Source of the DNA: Pseudoflavonifractor capillosus
Lineage (GTDB): Bacteria > Bacillota > Clostridia > Oscillospirales > Oscillospiraceae
Direction of reading: 5' to 3'
DNA: 64,000 bases
NCBI RefSeq assembly: GCF_016902575.1
Contig: NZ_JACSNZ010000006.1
Span: 55,309-119,308 of the forward strand
Shown: positions 35,114 to 45,349 of the stretch, in pieces
How positions within the stretch are numbered: the first letter of the stretch is position 1
Layout: each line of letters begins with the position of its first letter
Position numbers and translations under genes: made by a program
The notes under the pieces: generated by a model
The model's input: only the letters and a program-made list of their open reading frames with translations
Told to the model about the DNA's origin: nothing
The model's database searches: none

Positions 35114-35275
35114 CCTTATCGAGAGTGGCGGAGGGATCGGCCCAATGAAGCCACGGCAACCTGCACATTGCTGCAAGGTGCCAAATCCGGCGTTTGGCGG
35201 GTGCTGCACTCCCACGCAAGATGAGGACGCTGCTGTCTCCATCCGCCGGTTTGTCCGGCGGATGTTTCATTTTAC
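35114..35275 (+). promoter_or_regulatory. SAM-I (S-box) riboswitch with terminator
   Basis: The leader has the S-box core: TTATCGAGAGTGG, then GAGGGA, GCCCAATGAAGCC, CGGCAACC, GGTGCCAAATCC and GATGAGG. A 9-bp stem (35241-35249 with 35255-35263) followed by a T-rich tract is the terminator. High SAM should favour termination, lowering metK, the SAM synthetase gene. Confidence 0.95.
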
Positions 35276-35294
35276 TTTGAAAGGAAGATTACTT

Positions 35295-36482
<1,188 letters not shown>

Positions 36483-36519
36483 TCTCCAGAAGTCCTAAAC
36501 AATTTTATCTAAATAAGGC

Positions 36520-36570
36520 AAAAAACGTGAGTAAGGGCCCATACTTTAATGGTCCTCACTCACGTTTTTT
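36520..36570 (+). terminator. Terminator after metK
   Basis: A 13-bp stem of AAAAAACGTGAGT and its complement with a 25-nt loop that contains a smaller GC stem, ending in TTTTTT. Confidence 0.85.
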
Positions 36571-36633
36571 CATACATGAATGTTCCCTTTTCCCTTGAAA
36601 GCCAAGGTGGCAACAGGCCTCTGCCCAGGCACA

Positions 36634-36885
36634 TCAATCCTCTTCATCATCCTCGAAGGAATACTGATTGAGAGGTTCAAAATCTAAAAATTCAGCCACA
36701 GTCATGTTAAAGGCCAGCGCCAATTTATGCAACGTCTTGACCCGTGGATTTTTGGTCACACCCCGCACAATGTTGTCCAAAGTGGACTGTTTCACATTGC
36801 TCATGGAGGCCAGCTTGTTGATAGAAATTCCTCGTTCCTTGCAAAGCCCTCGAATACGCTGAACATACAACTGGTAATATTCCAT
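36634..36885 (-). CDS. Small XRE-family HTH regulator
   Basis: The protein has 83 residues from ATG 36885 (GGGGGGAG upstream). The Cro/C1-type helix-turn-helix is RIRGLCKERGISINKLASM, followed by VKQSTLDNIVRG. The C-terminus is acidic, ending FEDDEED. It is divergent from the SLOG-family gene and separated by 157 bp containing three ACCC-N6-GGGT palindromes that overlap both promoters, so it is most likely an autoregulator and controls the SLOG gene. AT-rich relative to neighbours. Confidence 0.9.
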   Translation of the reverse strand: MEYYQLYVQRIRGLCKERGISINKLASMSNVKQSTLDNIVRGVTKNPRVKTLHKLALAFNMTVAEFLDFEPLNQYSFEDDEED

Positions 36886-36907
36886 AAAACTCCCCCCTGC
36901 AATCATT

Positions 36908-37020
36908 ACCCATTTGCGGGTTGATGTGATGATAGCAACAAACCAGGGAGTTTTTACCCGAATACGGGTTGACTTTCGGAATATTTTTATTCTACAATAA
37001 AGTCATACCCGAATAGGGGT
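36908..37020. promoter_or_regulatory. Three operator palindromes ACCC-N6-GGGT
   Basis: Sites at 36908-36921, 36956-36969 and 37007-37020 share ACCC, six bases (ATTTGC, GAATAC, GAATAG) and GGGT. Site 2 overlaps the -35 of the SLOG promoter, site 3 lies just after its start, and site 1 lies just after the regulator's -10 (36929-36934). The 48- and 51-bp centre spacings place them on roughly the same helix face. Confidence 0.8.
36969..36998 (+). promoter_or_regulatory. Promoter of the SLOG-family gene
   Basis: TTGACT, 18 bp, TACAAT, bracketed by operators 2 and 3. Confidence 0.75.
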
Positions 37021-37042
37021 AATATCTTTAGGGGGGCGTCAT

Positions 37043-37519
37043 ATGTCAACGTGTACATTTTTTGGGCATCGTCAATGTCCTACTGGGCTAAGACCCCAAC
37101 TACAAAGTGTTTTAATAGATTTAATTGTGACTCAGCGCGTACATACCTTCTATGTTGGAAACCAGGGCAGTTTTGAGTGCATGGTTGCCTCAGTCCTGGA
37201 TAAACTTTGCCAGGAATATCCCAACATCACTTATGGCATTGTTTTTCCATGTCTACCCATAAAACAGCCAGTGGCCGAGACAGACACTGCAGGCAACTCT
37301 CGCTCCATAGTTCCAGAAGGGATTGAGAAGTTTGCCAAACCACTTTCCATTGATTGGAGAAACCGTTGGATGTTAGACCGGGCAGATTATGTCGTGACAT
37401 ATGTGACACATCCCTGGGGTGAGGCGGCCAAATTTGCGCAGCTGGCGCAACGGATGGGTAAGCGGGTGGTCAATCTGGATCCACCCAGCTCCATGATTTC
37501 ATACATAGGAAGGCTATAA
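37043..37519 (+). CDS. SLOG-family (DUF1273/YpsA-like) nucleotide-ligand protein
   Basis: The protein has 158 residues. The start TFFGHRQC and the later FYVGNQGSFECMV match the SLOG/DUF1273 fold, a Rossmannoid thought to bind or cleave nucleotide-derived ligands. RNRWMLDRADYVVTYVTHPWG near residue 112 is the typical C-terminal segment. GGGGGG lies near the ATG. It is divergently paired with an XRE regulator under shared operators, as in small sensory or stress modules. SLOG proteins often belong to conflict or DNA-uptake systems, but the ligand here is unknown. Confidence 0.82.
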   Translation: MSTCTFFGHRQCPTGLRPQLQSVLIDLIVTQRVHTFYVGNQGSFECMVASVLDKLCQEYPNITYGIVFPCLPIKQPVAETDTAGNSRSIVPEGIEKFAKPLSIDWRNRWMLDRADYVVTYVTHPWGEAAKFAQLAQRMGKRVVNLDPPSSMISYIGRL

Positions 37520-37556
37520 GAGGGGATTGCAACAAGAGGCTGACAAGTCCTAACCT

Positions 37557-39368
37557 TCACCCACCCAGCAAGCTGCCCGCAGCATTGACCAGAATGCACA
37601 GCCCCATGCCCAACAGGGTGGGCACCGCAATGGCCACCAGCGTCCACCTCACACTCTTGCTCTCCCGGTAGATGGTGAGACAGGTGGTGGAGCAGGGCCA
37701 GTGGAACAGGGCGAAGAGGAGGGTACACACCGCAGTGGTGGTATTCCACCCCTGCTCCACCAAAAGCCCATGTACCCCGGCCAGCGCATCCCACTCCACC
37801 AAGCTGCCCTGGGCCAGGTAGGCCATGAGCATCACCGGCATGACAATTTCGTTGGCGGGCCAGCCCAGGATAAAGGCGGTCAAAATCACCCCGTCCAGCC
37901 CCATCAGCTGCCCCACTGGCTCCAAAAATCCAGTGATGTGGGCCAGAATCGTAGTGTCTCCCACGGTGAGGTTGGCCAGCAGCCAGATGACACCCCCCGC
38001 AGGGGCGGCGATGACCACTGCCCGGGCCAGCACAAACACCGTGCGGTCTAACAGGGAGCGCACCACCACCTGCCCCACCCGAGGGCGGCGGAAGGGTGGC
38101 AGCTCCAGCACAAAGGCGGAGGGTGTCCCTTTCAGCACGGTGGCGGTGAGCAGTCGTGTGCAGCCCAAGGTGGCTGCCACCCCCAGCAGCATGACCCCCA
38201 ATAAAGCCGCCGCTCCTGCAAGGCTCCCCCCCTCCCCCACCAGGAAGAGGGTGATGAGGGCCAGCAGGGTGGGAAATTTTCCATTGCAGGGCACCAGGGA
38301 GGCGGTGAGCATGGCCGCCAGCCGCTCCCGGGGGCTGTCGATGATGCGGCACCCCGTCACCCCGCAGGCTGTACAACCCAAGCTCATACACATGGTGAGT
38401 GCCTGTTTCCCGCAGGCCCGGGCCTTTTGGAAGGCATGATCCAGAACAAAGGCCACCCGGGGCAAATAGCCCAAGTCTTCCAACAGGGTAAACAGGGGGA
38501 AAAAGATCGCCATGGGGGGCAACATCACCGACACCACCCATGTGGTCACACCGTACACCCCATCCAGCAAGAAGGCACGGAGCTGAATGGGCCACCCCTG
38601 GGTCCACACCTCCAGTTGACCTCCCAGCCAGTCAAAGCCCTGGGACAGCAGGGACGAGGGCAGATTCGCTCCAGCCACCGTCAGCCACATCACCACGGTG
38701 AGCAGCACCAGCATCAACGGGATGGCAGTGCCCCGGCTGGTGAGCCATTTGTTCCACCGTTGTTGACGGCGGGCACCGGACGTGGGGGTGGTATCCACCG
38801 CCTGCCCAGCATAGTCCTGGGCTGTGTGCACCCGCTCCATAGGGGGCTGGGGGGTGCGTGCCTGCCCAGTGATCTCTCCCATGGCCAGACGGGCCATCAC
38901 CTCCCGCAGATGATCCATCCCTGCCCCGGTACCAGCCGATATACCCACCACCGGCACGCCCAGCCGCTGCTCCAGTCCTTCCAAATCCACATTCACGCCC
39001 AGGCGAGCGGCTTCATCCAAGAGGTTGACACACACCACCACATTGCCTGTCACCTCCAGTACCTGGAGGGCTAAAATGAGATTGCGCTCCAGACAGGTGG
39101 CATCACACACCACCACCACCCCCTGGGCCTGGCCGTGGAGCAGATAGTCCAGGGCCACATCCTCCTCCGGGGAGGAGGTTTGCAGAGAATAGGTACCAGG
39201 CAGATCCACAACCGTCACCGTCTTCTCCTCCCACGAGAATGTGCCTTTGGCCACATCCACCGTCTTGCCTGCCCAGTTCCCGGTATGCTGGTGAAGCCCG
39301 GTAAGGGCATTGAATACCGTGGATTTTCCCACATTGGGGTTGCCCACCAGGGCAACACAGGGGCCCAT
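37557..39368 (-). CDS. feoB: Ferrous iron transporter B
   Basis: GTP-gated Fe(II) importer, 603 residues, shorter than typical FeoB (650-770). G motifs are intact: GNPNVGKST (9-17), DLPGTYSL (55) and NLLD (about 115). Membrane segments begin near residue 217. The conserved core Cys region GCTACGVTGCRIID near 350 and VPCNGKFPTL near 375 are present. The C-terminus ends soon after the last helices, without the Cys-rich tail. It lies 3 bp after feoA. Fe(II) is the main iron form for an anaerobe. Confidence 0.95.
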   Translation of the reverse strand: MGPCVALVGNPNVGKSTVFNALTGLHQHTGNWAGKTVDVAKGTFSWEEKTVTVVDLPGTYSLQTSSPEEDVALDYLLHGQAQGVVVVCDATCLERNLILALQVLEVTGNVVVCVNLLDEAARLGVNVDLEGLEQRLGVPVVGISAGTGAGMDHLREVMARLAMGEITGQARTPQPPMERVHTAQDYAGQAVDTTPTSGARRQQRWNKWLTSRGTAIPLMLVLLTVVMWLTVAGANLPSSLLSQGFDWLGGQLEVWTQGWPIQLRAFLLDGVYGVTTWVVSVMLPPMAIFFPLFTLLEDLGYLPRVAFVLDHAFQKARACGKQALTMCMSLGCTACGVTGCRIIDSPRERLAAMLTASLVPCNGKFPTLLALITLFLVGEGGSLAGAAALLGVMLLGVAATLGCTRLLTATVLKGTPSAFVLELPPFRRPRVGQVVVRSLLDRTVFVLARAVVIAAPAGGVIWLLANLTVGDTTILAHITGFLEPVGQLMGLDGVILTAFILGWPANEIVMPVMLMAYLAQGSLVEWDALAGVHGLLVEQGWNTTTAVCTLLFALFHWPCSTTCLTIYRESKSVRWTLVAIAVPTLLGMGLCILVNAAGSLLGG

Positions 39369-39371
39369 TGC

Positions 39372-39623
39372 TTATGCCCCCCGCTGGTGCACCGGGCGCA
39401 GCGTGATCTCCCGGGCATCTGTCTGGCGCAGGGCGATGAGCGCCCCTCGAATGAGATATGCACAGGGGTCCCCCGCCGGACTGCGGGCCATACACGTCAC
39501 TCGAGTTCCTGGGATAAGCCCCAGATCCTGCAAGCGGTGCTTGAGGGCCAGGTGGGTGGACACAGACTCCACATATCCGCTCTCCCCCTCCTCCAGCTCC
39601 GCCAAATTCCATTGTTGATCCAT
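39372..39623 (-). CDS. feoA: Ferrous iron transport protein A
   Basis: Small SH3-like partner of FeoB, 83 residues. The conserved LALKHRLQDLGLIPGTRV motif and the ALIALRQTDAREITLRPV end are clear. It is directly upstream of feoB with only 3 bp between them, so the pair is one operon. No DtxR/Fur box was identified in the upstream 80 bp. Confidence 0.92.
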   Translation of the reverse strand: MDQQWNLAELEEGESGYVESVSTHLALKHRLQDLGLIPGTRVTCMARSPAGDPCAYLIRGALIALRQTDAREITLRPVHQRGA

Positions 39624-39704
39624 AGGATTTCTCTCCTTTCCCGGCTCCCCTGGTGGGATTCCGGCACTTCATCCTATGGGGTTCCTGTCTCTGGGGTGTT
39701 AGAC

Positions 39705-39747
39705 AAAGGCCCTGTGCCCAGAGCTCGTCTCTGGGCACAGGGCCTTT
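39705..39747 (-). terminator. Terminator after the 5'-nucleotidase gene
   Basis: Perfect 19-bp stem with a 5-nt loop just after the nucleotidase stop; T-rich ends on both strands. Confidence 0.85.
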
Positions 39748-39751
39748 TATT

Positions 39752-41665
39752 TTACATCTTTTCCCCCGCTGGGTACGGGTTTTTTCTCACACGGCGGAGA
39801 ATCCATTTTCTCAACAGAAGCACCACAACGATGAGCAGTACCAACACCAGCACCAGGGCCAGAATGGCCACCGCTGTGGGCAGACCTGCATTCTTCAGCA
39901 GGCTCACTGGATTCCAGCTGGCGTATACCTGCTTGCGCCCGTCAGTCTGTCCATACTTGGGGTCCATCTCCCCGCCCATGGACTGGAGATAGCCCGCCAC
40001 AGCCTGCCACTCCTTCACCTCTGCGCCCTGGGCGTCGTGGAGAATGTAGTCCTCCAGCTGGTCCACAGCGATGGGATTGCCCTGGGCATCCCGAGGGGTG
40101 ACGGTGAGGATGCCAAAAGAGGTGTCCTCCACCGCTCCCAGCATCTGCCCAATGTACAGACCCGTCACCACATGGTAGAGCTGGTCATCCACAATGGGCT
40201 CGGTGACGCCATCCTTCCGCACCAACTCCACATGGTCCACCTTATCAAAAATCATCCGGTTGGTGTTGAAGGAGTACTTCACCCCCGAATAGAACAGCTG
40301 GGCTGCCGACATCAAGGGCGGTACCGAAGCATCCACCTCAATGGCATTTTTCAAATCCTTCCCAGTGAGGTATACCGAGATGAGAGGATAGCCGGGCACA
40401 CCGTCTGCTCCGATACCCAGGGAGGCCACATTGAACACCTGGGACACGGTGATCTGCCCTTTGGGGAAGGTGTCCCGAATGACACCGGAGGCGGTGAGGG
40501 CCACGTCCACAGGGTCCTGGCTGGCTCTGTTGCCCGCCCAATAGTAGGCATCGGACAGCAAATTCCCCAGGGTGGACTCGTGCTGGGTGGCGTACACCTC
40601 ATCCACCGACTCAAACTGGTAGGGGTTGTTCACCAGCACCTGGTCAAACTTCATACCGAACTGGGCCAGATAGTCCTGCTCCACCTGGGCTTTGGCCTGC
40701 TCGATCCACTGTGCCATCTCCGGATCCTCGGGGACACTTTCATCCACCGCCAGCAGTTGATTGCTCTCCAGAGACAGCTTCCCCCCACTACGGGTAAGGG
40801 TGAGTACTCCCAGGTTTTGGCCATTCTCTCCGGCAGAGACGATGTAGGTGCCGTTGACCTCAATGGGCTGCTCCAGAGTGGTGTGGGTATGGCCGGAGAT
40901 GATCACGTCAATGCCATCCACCTTTTGGGCCAGCTCGTAGTCCTCTCCCTTCCCGTTTTCGGTGCCCGAGTGGGACAGGCAGATCACCACCGGATCCTGT
41001 CCGTAGGCGGTCTGGCACTGCTGGGTGGCCTCTTTCACCACCCGCTGGGCGGTTTCCGCCGGGTCAGCCAGCTCCATGCCCGACATGGGGGCACACTCGT
41101 CGGAGTCCAACCCAGTGATGCCAAAAATGACATAGCACACCCCGCCCCGCTCCAGGATCAGATAATCCTGCACCCCGTAGGTATACAGCGCATCCCAGGT
41201 GTCGTCATCCCCCTGGGGCGGCAGATAATTGGACTCCACAATGGCGGGCAGAGGATCCCCGCTATTCACAGCGGCGTACAGCATGGACCCCAGGCCGGAG
41301 GCTCGGTAGTCAAACTCATGGTTGCCGAAGGTGGTGGCATCATACCCCATCTGGCCCATGGCCCGGAGTTCCAAAGCAGAGGTGGCATAGGCGGTCTGGA
41401 ACAGACTGCCCATGGAGAAATCCCCGCCGTCCAGCACCAGAGCGTCAGGGTTTTCCTGCCGCTGCCCGTCAATGAGGGTTTTCAGCCGGGCGTAGCCTCC
41501 GCTGGAGCGTCCATTCTCTCCCTGCTTTGGAAGAAAGCTGGAGTGCATATCGTGGGTATATAAAATGGTGATCTGATCCGCCGTCTCCGTGGCAGCCCAC
41601 CCCTGGGACACACTCAGGGACAGGGCCAAGGCCAGCAGCATCACCAGGCAAAGCAGCCGTCTCAC
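39752..41665 (-). CDS. Surface-anchored 5'-nucleotidase/metallophosphoesterase
   Basis: The protein has 637 residues. It starts with a signal peptide (LLCLVMLLALALSLSVSQGWAA) and ends with a membrane helix (about 600-622) plus basic tail, so it is tethered outside. The metallophosphoesterase motifs are THDMHSSF (about 38), GGDFSMGS (79), GNHEFDY (114) and SGHTHT (about 256). The C-terminal 5'-nucleotidase domain spans about 345-560. It probably salvages nucleosides or sugar phosphates. The start is GTG 41665 with AGGAGG 8 nt upstream. Confidence 0.92.
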   Translation of the reverse strand: MRRLLCLVMLLALALSLSVSQGWAATETADQITILYTHDMHSSFLPKQGENGRSSGGYARLKTLIDGQRQENPDALVLDGGDFSMGSLFQTAYATSALELRAMGQMGYDATTFGNHEFDYRASGLGSMLYAAVNSGDPLPAIVESNYLPPQGDDDTWDALYTYGVQDYLILERGGVCYVIFGITGLDSDECAPMSGMELADPAETAQRVVKEATQQCQTAYGQDPVVICLSHSGTENGKGEDYELAQKVDGIDVIISGHTHTTLEQPIEVNGTYIVSAGENGQNLGVLTLTRSGGKLSLESNQLLAVDESVPEDPEMAQWIEQAKAQVEQDYLAQFGMKFDQVLVNNPYQFESVDEVYATQHESTLGNLLSDAYYWAGNRASQDPVDVALTASGVIRDTFPKGQITVSQVFNVASLGIGADGVPGYPLISVYLTGKDLKNAIEVDASVPPLMSAAQLFYSGVKYSFNTNRMIFDKVDHVELVRKDGVTEPIVDDQLYHVVTGLYIGQMLGAVEDTSFGILTVTPRDAQGNPIAVDQLEDYILHDAQGAEVKEWQAVAGYLQSMGGEMDPKYGQTDGRKQVYASWNPVSLLKNAGLPTAVAILALVLVLVLLIVVVLLLRKWILRRVRKNPYPAGEKM

Positions 41666-41790
41666 GGTGCATTCCTCCTGTCTAAACCTGTTTTTAATTG
41701 CCTTATTATACCGTACTCCTGCTCAAAGCACAAGTGGGGCGAACAGCCGAGGTCACCCTCCGCCGTCCGCCCCGCCTGGTTTGCAAACGG

Positions 41791-42708
41791 TCAATCCTTG
41801 TGGATGTGCACGTGGTTATTGATATGGTTGGCGCAGTAGCAATAGTAGCCATCACACTTGGAGCAGTAGCGGAACTCCATATCCGGGTCGTCGGCATCGG
41901 TGATGCCGCACACTGCGCACTTGTGGTGGTACCCCTTTGTCTCCTGGGCCTTTTTCTGGGCCTGCTTGAAGTGGATCACCTTGGGGTTGGTCTTGTGGCG
42001 GACAATGCCCAGCTTGGTCTGCCAGAAGGGCCAGGTGAAGATAAAGAAGTTGGCGAAGCTGGCCAAAGGTACCAGGGCCAGCATCCAAAAGCCCAACCGG
42101 GCCATGGTCACCATGTCCACCGCCACCAGCACCACATCAATGAGGGCCATCCACTTCATCTTCACCGGCACCACAAAGAACAACAGCACCTGAAGCTCCC
42201 CGTACATCAACGCCAGCACCAGGAAAATGGATAGGTTCAGGTAGTAACCCAGGCTGATGGGAGAAATGTAGTGGGTCAGATTCATCTGAAGGATGCCCAT
42301 CCCCATACCCACGATCACCGATAACACCATACCGCTGAGATAGAACAGGCTAAACCGGGCAGTTCCCCACTCCCGCTCCAGCATGGCGGCGATCCAGTAA
42401 TAGAAATAGCAGCTCAGCAGCAGCATAAAGGGGCTGGAGGCGTAGGGCACCACCACCCAAGTCACCAGCCGCCACACCTGGCCCTGGAGAATATAGGCGG
42501 GGACAAACTCCAGGAAGTTTACCCAGCTCTGGCGAAACATCAGTCCGGAAAGCATATCCACCAGATACACAGCAATCTGCGCAAAGACAATGATTTTCAT
42601 CAGGTTGGGTATGCCGAAGTTGGGATGCTTGGCACAAAAGCGATCAATGGGGCCGTAGCCACGATTTCGATAGATCAACGCAAAGTCCTCCTCCCCACAG
42701 GGGATCAT
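41791..42708 (-). CDS. Rhomboid-like membrane protein with Cys/His tail
   Basis: The protein has 305 residues. Six hydrophobic segments lie between about residues 37 and 230, with a rhomboid-like layout after FGIPNLMKIIVFAQIAVYL. The catalytic GxSx serine motif of active rhomboids is not visible (the nearest text is SLGYYLNLS), so it may be an inactive family member. The C-terminus (about 263-305) carries CAVC, CSKC and a His-rich stretch YCANHINNHVHIHKD, probably metal-binding. Neighbours: 5'-nucleotidase and pepT, each with separate gaps. Confidence 0.75.
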   Translation of the reverse strand: MIPCGEEDFALIYRNRGYGPIDRFCAKHPNFGIPNLMKIIVFAQIAVYLVDMLSGLMFRQSWVNFLEFVPAYILQGQVWRLVTWVVVPYASSPFMLLLSCYFYYWIAAMLEREWGTARFSLFYLSGMVLSVIVGMGMGILQMNLTHYISPISLGYYLNLSIFLVLALMYGELQVLLFFVVPVKMKWMALIDVVLVAVDMVTMARLGFWMLALVPLASFANFFIFTWPFWQTKLGIVRHKTNPKVIHFKQAQKKAQETKGYHHKCAVCGITDADDPDMEFRYCSKCDGYYCYCANHINNHVHIHKD

Positions 42709-42768
42709 TGTCCGGGCACACCTGCGCCCGGGTTGGGTTTCATTGTACCGTAACTGGCTGAAAAAACA

Positions 42769-44004
42769 TCAACAATTTGTAAATGTTTTCCCGTGAATCT
42801 CCGCCAGGTGCACCAGGATGTCCACCACGGCGTCCATGTCCTCCACAGTGATGCACTCCAGGGGGCCGTGGAAGTTGTACCCGCCGGTGCCCAAGTTGGG
42901 ACAGGGCAGCCCCATAAAGGACAGCCGAGCCCCGTCGGTGCCGCCCCGGATGGGCTCCACCTCTGGAGTGACCCCAGCCTCTTCTGCCGCCTTTTGGGCG
43001 TTTTCAATGAGGAACATACAGCCCTCCAGCTTCTCTTTCATGTTATAGTAGCTGTCCTGCATGGTCAGCACCACCTGGGCGGTGGGATATTTGGCCTGGA
43101 TGGCCTCCACCGCCTGGCGCATCTGGGTCTTGCGCTGCTCAAACTTGGCCCGGTCGTGATCCCGGATGATGTAGTCCATGTGGACCCAGGCCGTGGTGCC
43201 CTCCAGCCGGTCCAGGTGGAAGAAGCCCTCATACCCTTCCGTGTGGGCGGGGGTTTCCTGGGCGGGGAGCAGCCCGTTGAGCTCCTGGGCCAGAAGGATG
43301 GCATTGACCATGATGTCCTTGGCGGAACCGGGATGGACGGACACACCGGTGATGTCCACCTTGGCAGAGGCGGCATTGAAGTTCTCATATTCAATGGAAC
43401 CAGCGGCTCCGCCGTCCACAGTGTAGGCGTACTGGGCACCGAAGCCTGCCACATCGAAGTGGTTGGGACCCTCGCCGATTTCCTCGTCGGGAGTGAAGGC
43501 CACACAGATGGGGCCGTGGGGCACCTCCCCGGACAGCAGACGCTCACACAGGGTCATGATCTCCGCAATGCCCGCCTTGTCGTCGGCTCCCAGCAAGGTG
43601 GTACCGTCAGCGGTGATGAGGGTCTTGCCCTTGAGGTCTGCCAGGAAGGGGAACTCCTCAGCCCGGATCACCCGGCCCTCCTGGGGCAGTACCACGTCGC
43701 CGCCGTCATAGTTCTCGTGGAAGATGGGGTTGACGTTCTCCCCGGAGAAAGCAGGGGCGGTGTCCATGTGGGCCAAAAAGCCCAGGGCGGGTACCTGCTC
43801 CAGACCGGGAGTGGCGGGAATGTGTCCAGTGACAATACACCACTGTTCATCCGCCTTCACGTCCTGCACACCCAGATCTCGAAGTTCCTGCTCCAGCACC
43901 CGGGCTAAATCCCACTGGATGGGGGTGGAGGGGGTAACCCCGGTGTCCTCGCTGGACTGGGTGTGAATTTTGGCATACTTCAAAAAGCGTTCATAGGCAC
44001 GCAT
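42769..44004 (-). CDS. pepT: Peptidase T
   Basis: Zinc tripeptidase of the M20 family, 411 residues. Metal-site motifs are LAHMDTAPAFSG (His78 region), TTLLGADDKAG (about 138), FTPDEEIGEGPNHF (about 173) and the C-terminal PIRGGTDGARLSFMG near 373. It releases the N-terminal residue from tripeptides in the cytosol, useful for amino acid fermentation. GGAAG precedes ATG 44004. Confidence 0.95.
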   Translation of the reverse strand: MRAYERFLKYAKIHTQSSEDTGVTPSTPIQWDLARVLEQELRDLGVQDVKADEQWCIVTGHIPATPGLEQVPALGFLAHMDTAPAFSGENVNPIFHENYDGGDVVLPQEGRVIRAEEFPFLADLKGKTLITADGTTLLGADDKAGIAEIMTLCERLLSGEVPHGPICVAFTPDEEIGEGPNHFDVAGFGAQYAYTVDGGAAGSIEYENFNAASAKVDITGVSVHPGSAKDIMVNAILLAQELNGLLPAQETPAHTEGYEGFFHLDRLEGTTAWVHMDYIIRDHDRAKFEQRKTQMRQAVEAIQAKYPTAQVVLTMQDSYYNMKEKLEGCMFLIENAQKAAEEAGVTPEVEPIRGGTDGARLSFMGLPCPNLGTGGYNFHGPLECITVEDMDAVVDILVHLAEIHGKTFTNC

Positions 44005-44056
44005 GACAATACTTCCTTTCCTTTGCGGTTTCAGTGCCCCATATCATACTACATTT

Positions 44057-45178
44057 TTACTCCTCACGCAAGATAACCGGACTGGTACACCACTCCGCCC
44101 CGCAGGGGGTGACATCTCGGCGGCAAAGGGCATAAAAGTCGGTGCATCGGGCCTCCAGCTCCATGAGAGGGATGCCCTTGCCATGGGTGGGCTTGGTGAC
44201 GACTGGGGTGGAGCCGTCCAGGCGGCGCAGCACCTCCAGCCCCCGCCCATTGGCCCCCAGCACCCGCAGATAGGGCACCTGGGCGGGACGGTCTTCCGCC
44301 CGCAGTCTCAAAGCCCCCCACAGCACCGCCCGGCGAATGCGGGCGTGGGCGTAGCGCTTGGTCTTGGCTAAATCATAGATCTCCTCCAGGCTGGTGCCCT
44401 GGCGCACTGCACGGTACAGCCGCTGGGCCAGCCCCTCCCCGCAGTCGGGAATCTGTTCCCAGTCCGCCACCTCCAGCTCCCGCAGCCGGGCCAGCATTCC
44501 CCGCTGGTTGTGCTCCAAAAAAGCCGGGTTATCCAGCGTGACCGACCCGGAGCGAATCTGCTGACGTACATAGGAGGCGGATGGATACTGGGGGTGGTGG
44601 CCACCGTCGTGACCTGCCCCCACCCGGTGTACAGGGTAAATCCGGGCGTTCAACCCCAGGTGTCTGGCTGCCCGCAGGTACTCCACCCCCAGGTTGTCGT
44701 TGGCGTTGCCCAGGCAGGCCGCCCCTTGCTCCCCCAACAGCTCCCGGGCCGCCAGGTGGCGGCACTGGGCAAAGGGCAGCCCCTGGGCCAAAAAGGGCTG
44801 GAGGGCCTGGGTAAAGGCGGGGGTGTCCAACACATCAGCCACCCGCTCCAGGGCTGTCCCGTCCCCCGTCTCACTGCCAAAGGAGAGGGCGGTGGCGCCT
44901 GCGGCCTGGAGCACACCTACGCCGCCCCGGGCGAAGGTCTCCGCCGAGGACACCGCCCATACGGTGGGAATCTCCAGAATCAGATCCGCCCCGCCTTCCA
45001 GCGCCATTTTAGCTCTGGCCCACTTATCGGTGACGGCGCAGTCCCCCCGCTGGACAAAGTTTCCACTCATGGCACACACCACGGCGCACTCCCCTGCCTG
45101 CCCACGGGCGGCAGCGATCTGGTGCCGATGTCCGTTGTGGAAGGGGTTGTACTCTGCCACGATGCCCACAATTTCCAT
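44057..45178 (-). CDS. tmcAL: tRNA(Met) cytidine acetate ligase
   Basis: Forms N4-acetylcytidine at the wobble base of elongator tRNA-Met from acetate and ATP (YlbM family). It has 373 residues. The nucleotidyltransferase motif is AEYNPFHNGHRHQI at residue 8, followed by SGNFVQRGDCAV (38) and PTVWAVSSAETFARGG (71). It needs acetate, which links it to the divergent ackA next door, although the pairing may be chance. GAGGG precedes ATG 45178. Confidence 0.94.
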   Translation of the reverse strand: MEIVGIVAEYNPFHNGHRHQIAAARGQAGECAVVCAMSGNFVQRGDCAVTDKWARAKMALEGGADLILEIPTVWAVSSAETFARGGVGVLQAAGATALSFGSETGDGTALERVADVLDTPAFTQALQPFLAQGLPFAQCRHLAARELLGEQGAACLGNANDNLGVEYLRAARHLGLNARIYPVHRVGAGHDGGHHPQYPSASYVRQQIRSGSVTLDNPAFLEHNQRGMLARLRELEVADWEQIPDCGEGLAQRLYRAVRQGTSLEEIYDLAKTKRYAHARIRRAVLWGALRLRAEDRPAQVPYLRVLGANGRGLEVLRRLDGSTPVVTKPTHGKGIPLMELEARCTDFYALCRRDVTPCGAEWCTSPVILREE

Positions 45179-45239
45179 GCTTCATCCCTCTCTCTGGGTG
45201 CAATTTTACACATATCTTACCAATCGTAAAGAAAAGCCC

Positions 45240-45268
45240 TTGCGGATTCCAATTTTCAGCATTATAAT
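45240..45268 (+). promoter_or_regulatory. Promoter of ackA
   Basis: TTGCGG, 17 bp, TATAAT, about 80 bp before ATG 45350. Confidence 0.7.
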
Positions 45269-45349
45269 AGATGCGGTTTTTATTGTATTATACTTCCCGC
45301 CGGGAAGCAAACACAATTTTATTTTACACAAATATAAGGAGTGTCAATC

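Noticed and set aside
37387..38607. 406-residue open frame over feoB
   Set aside because: Out-of-frame shadow of feoB on the same strand, with no ribosome site and Gly/His-rich text.
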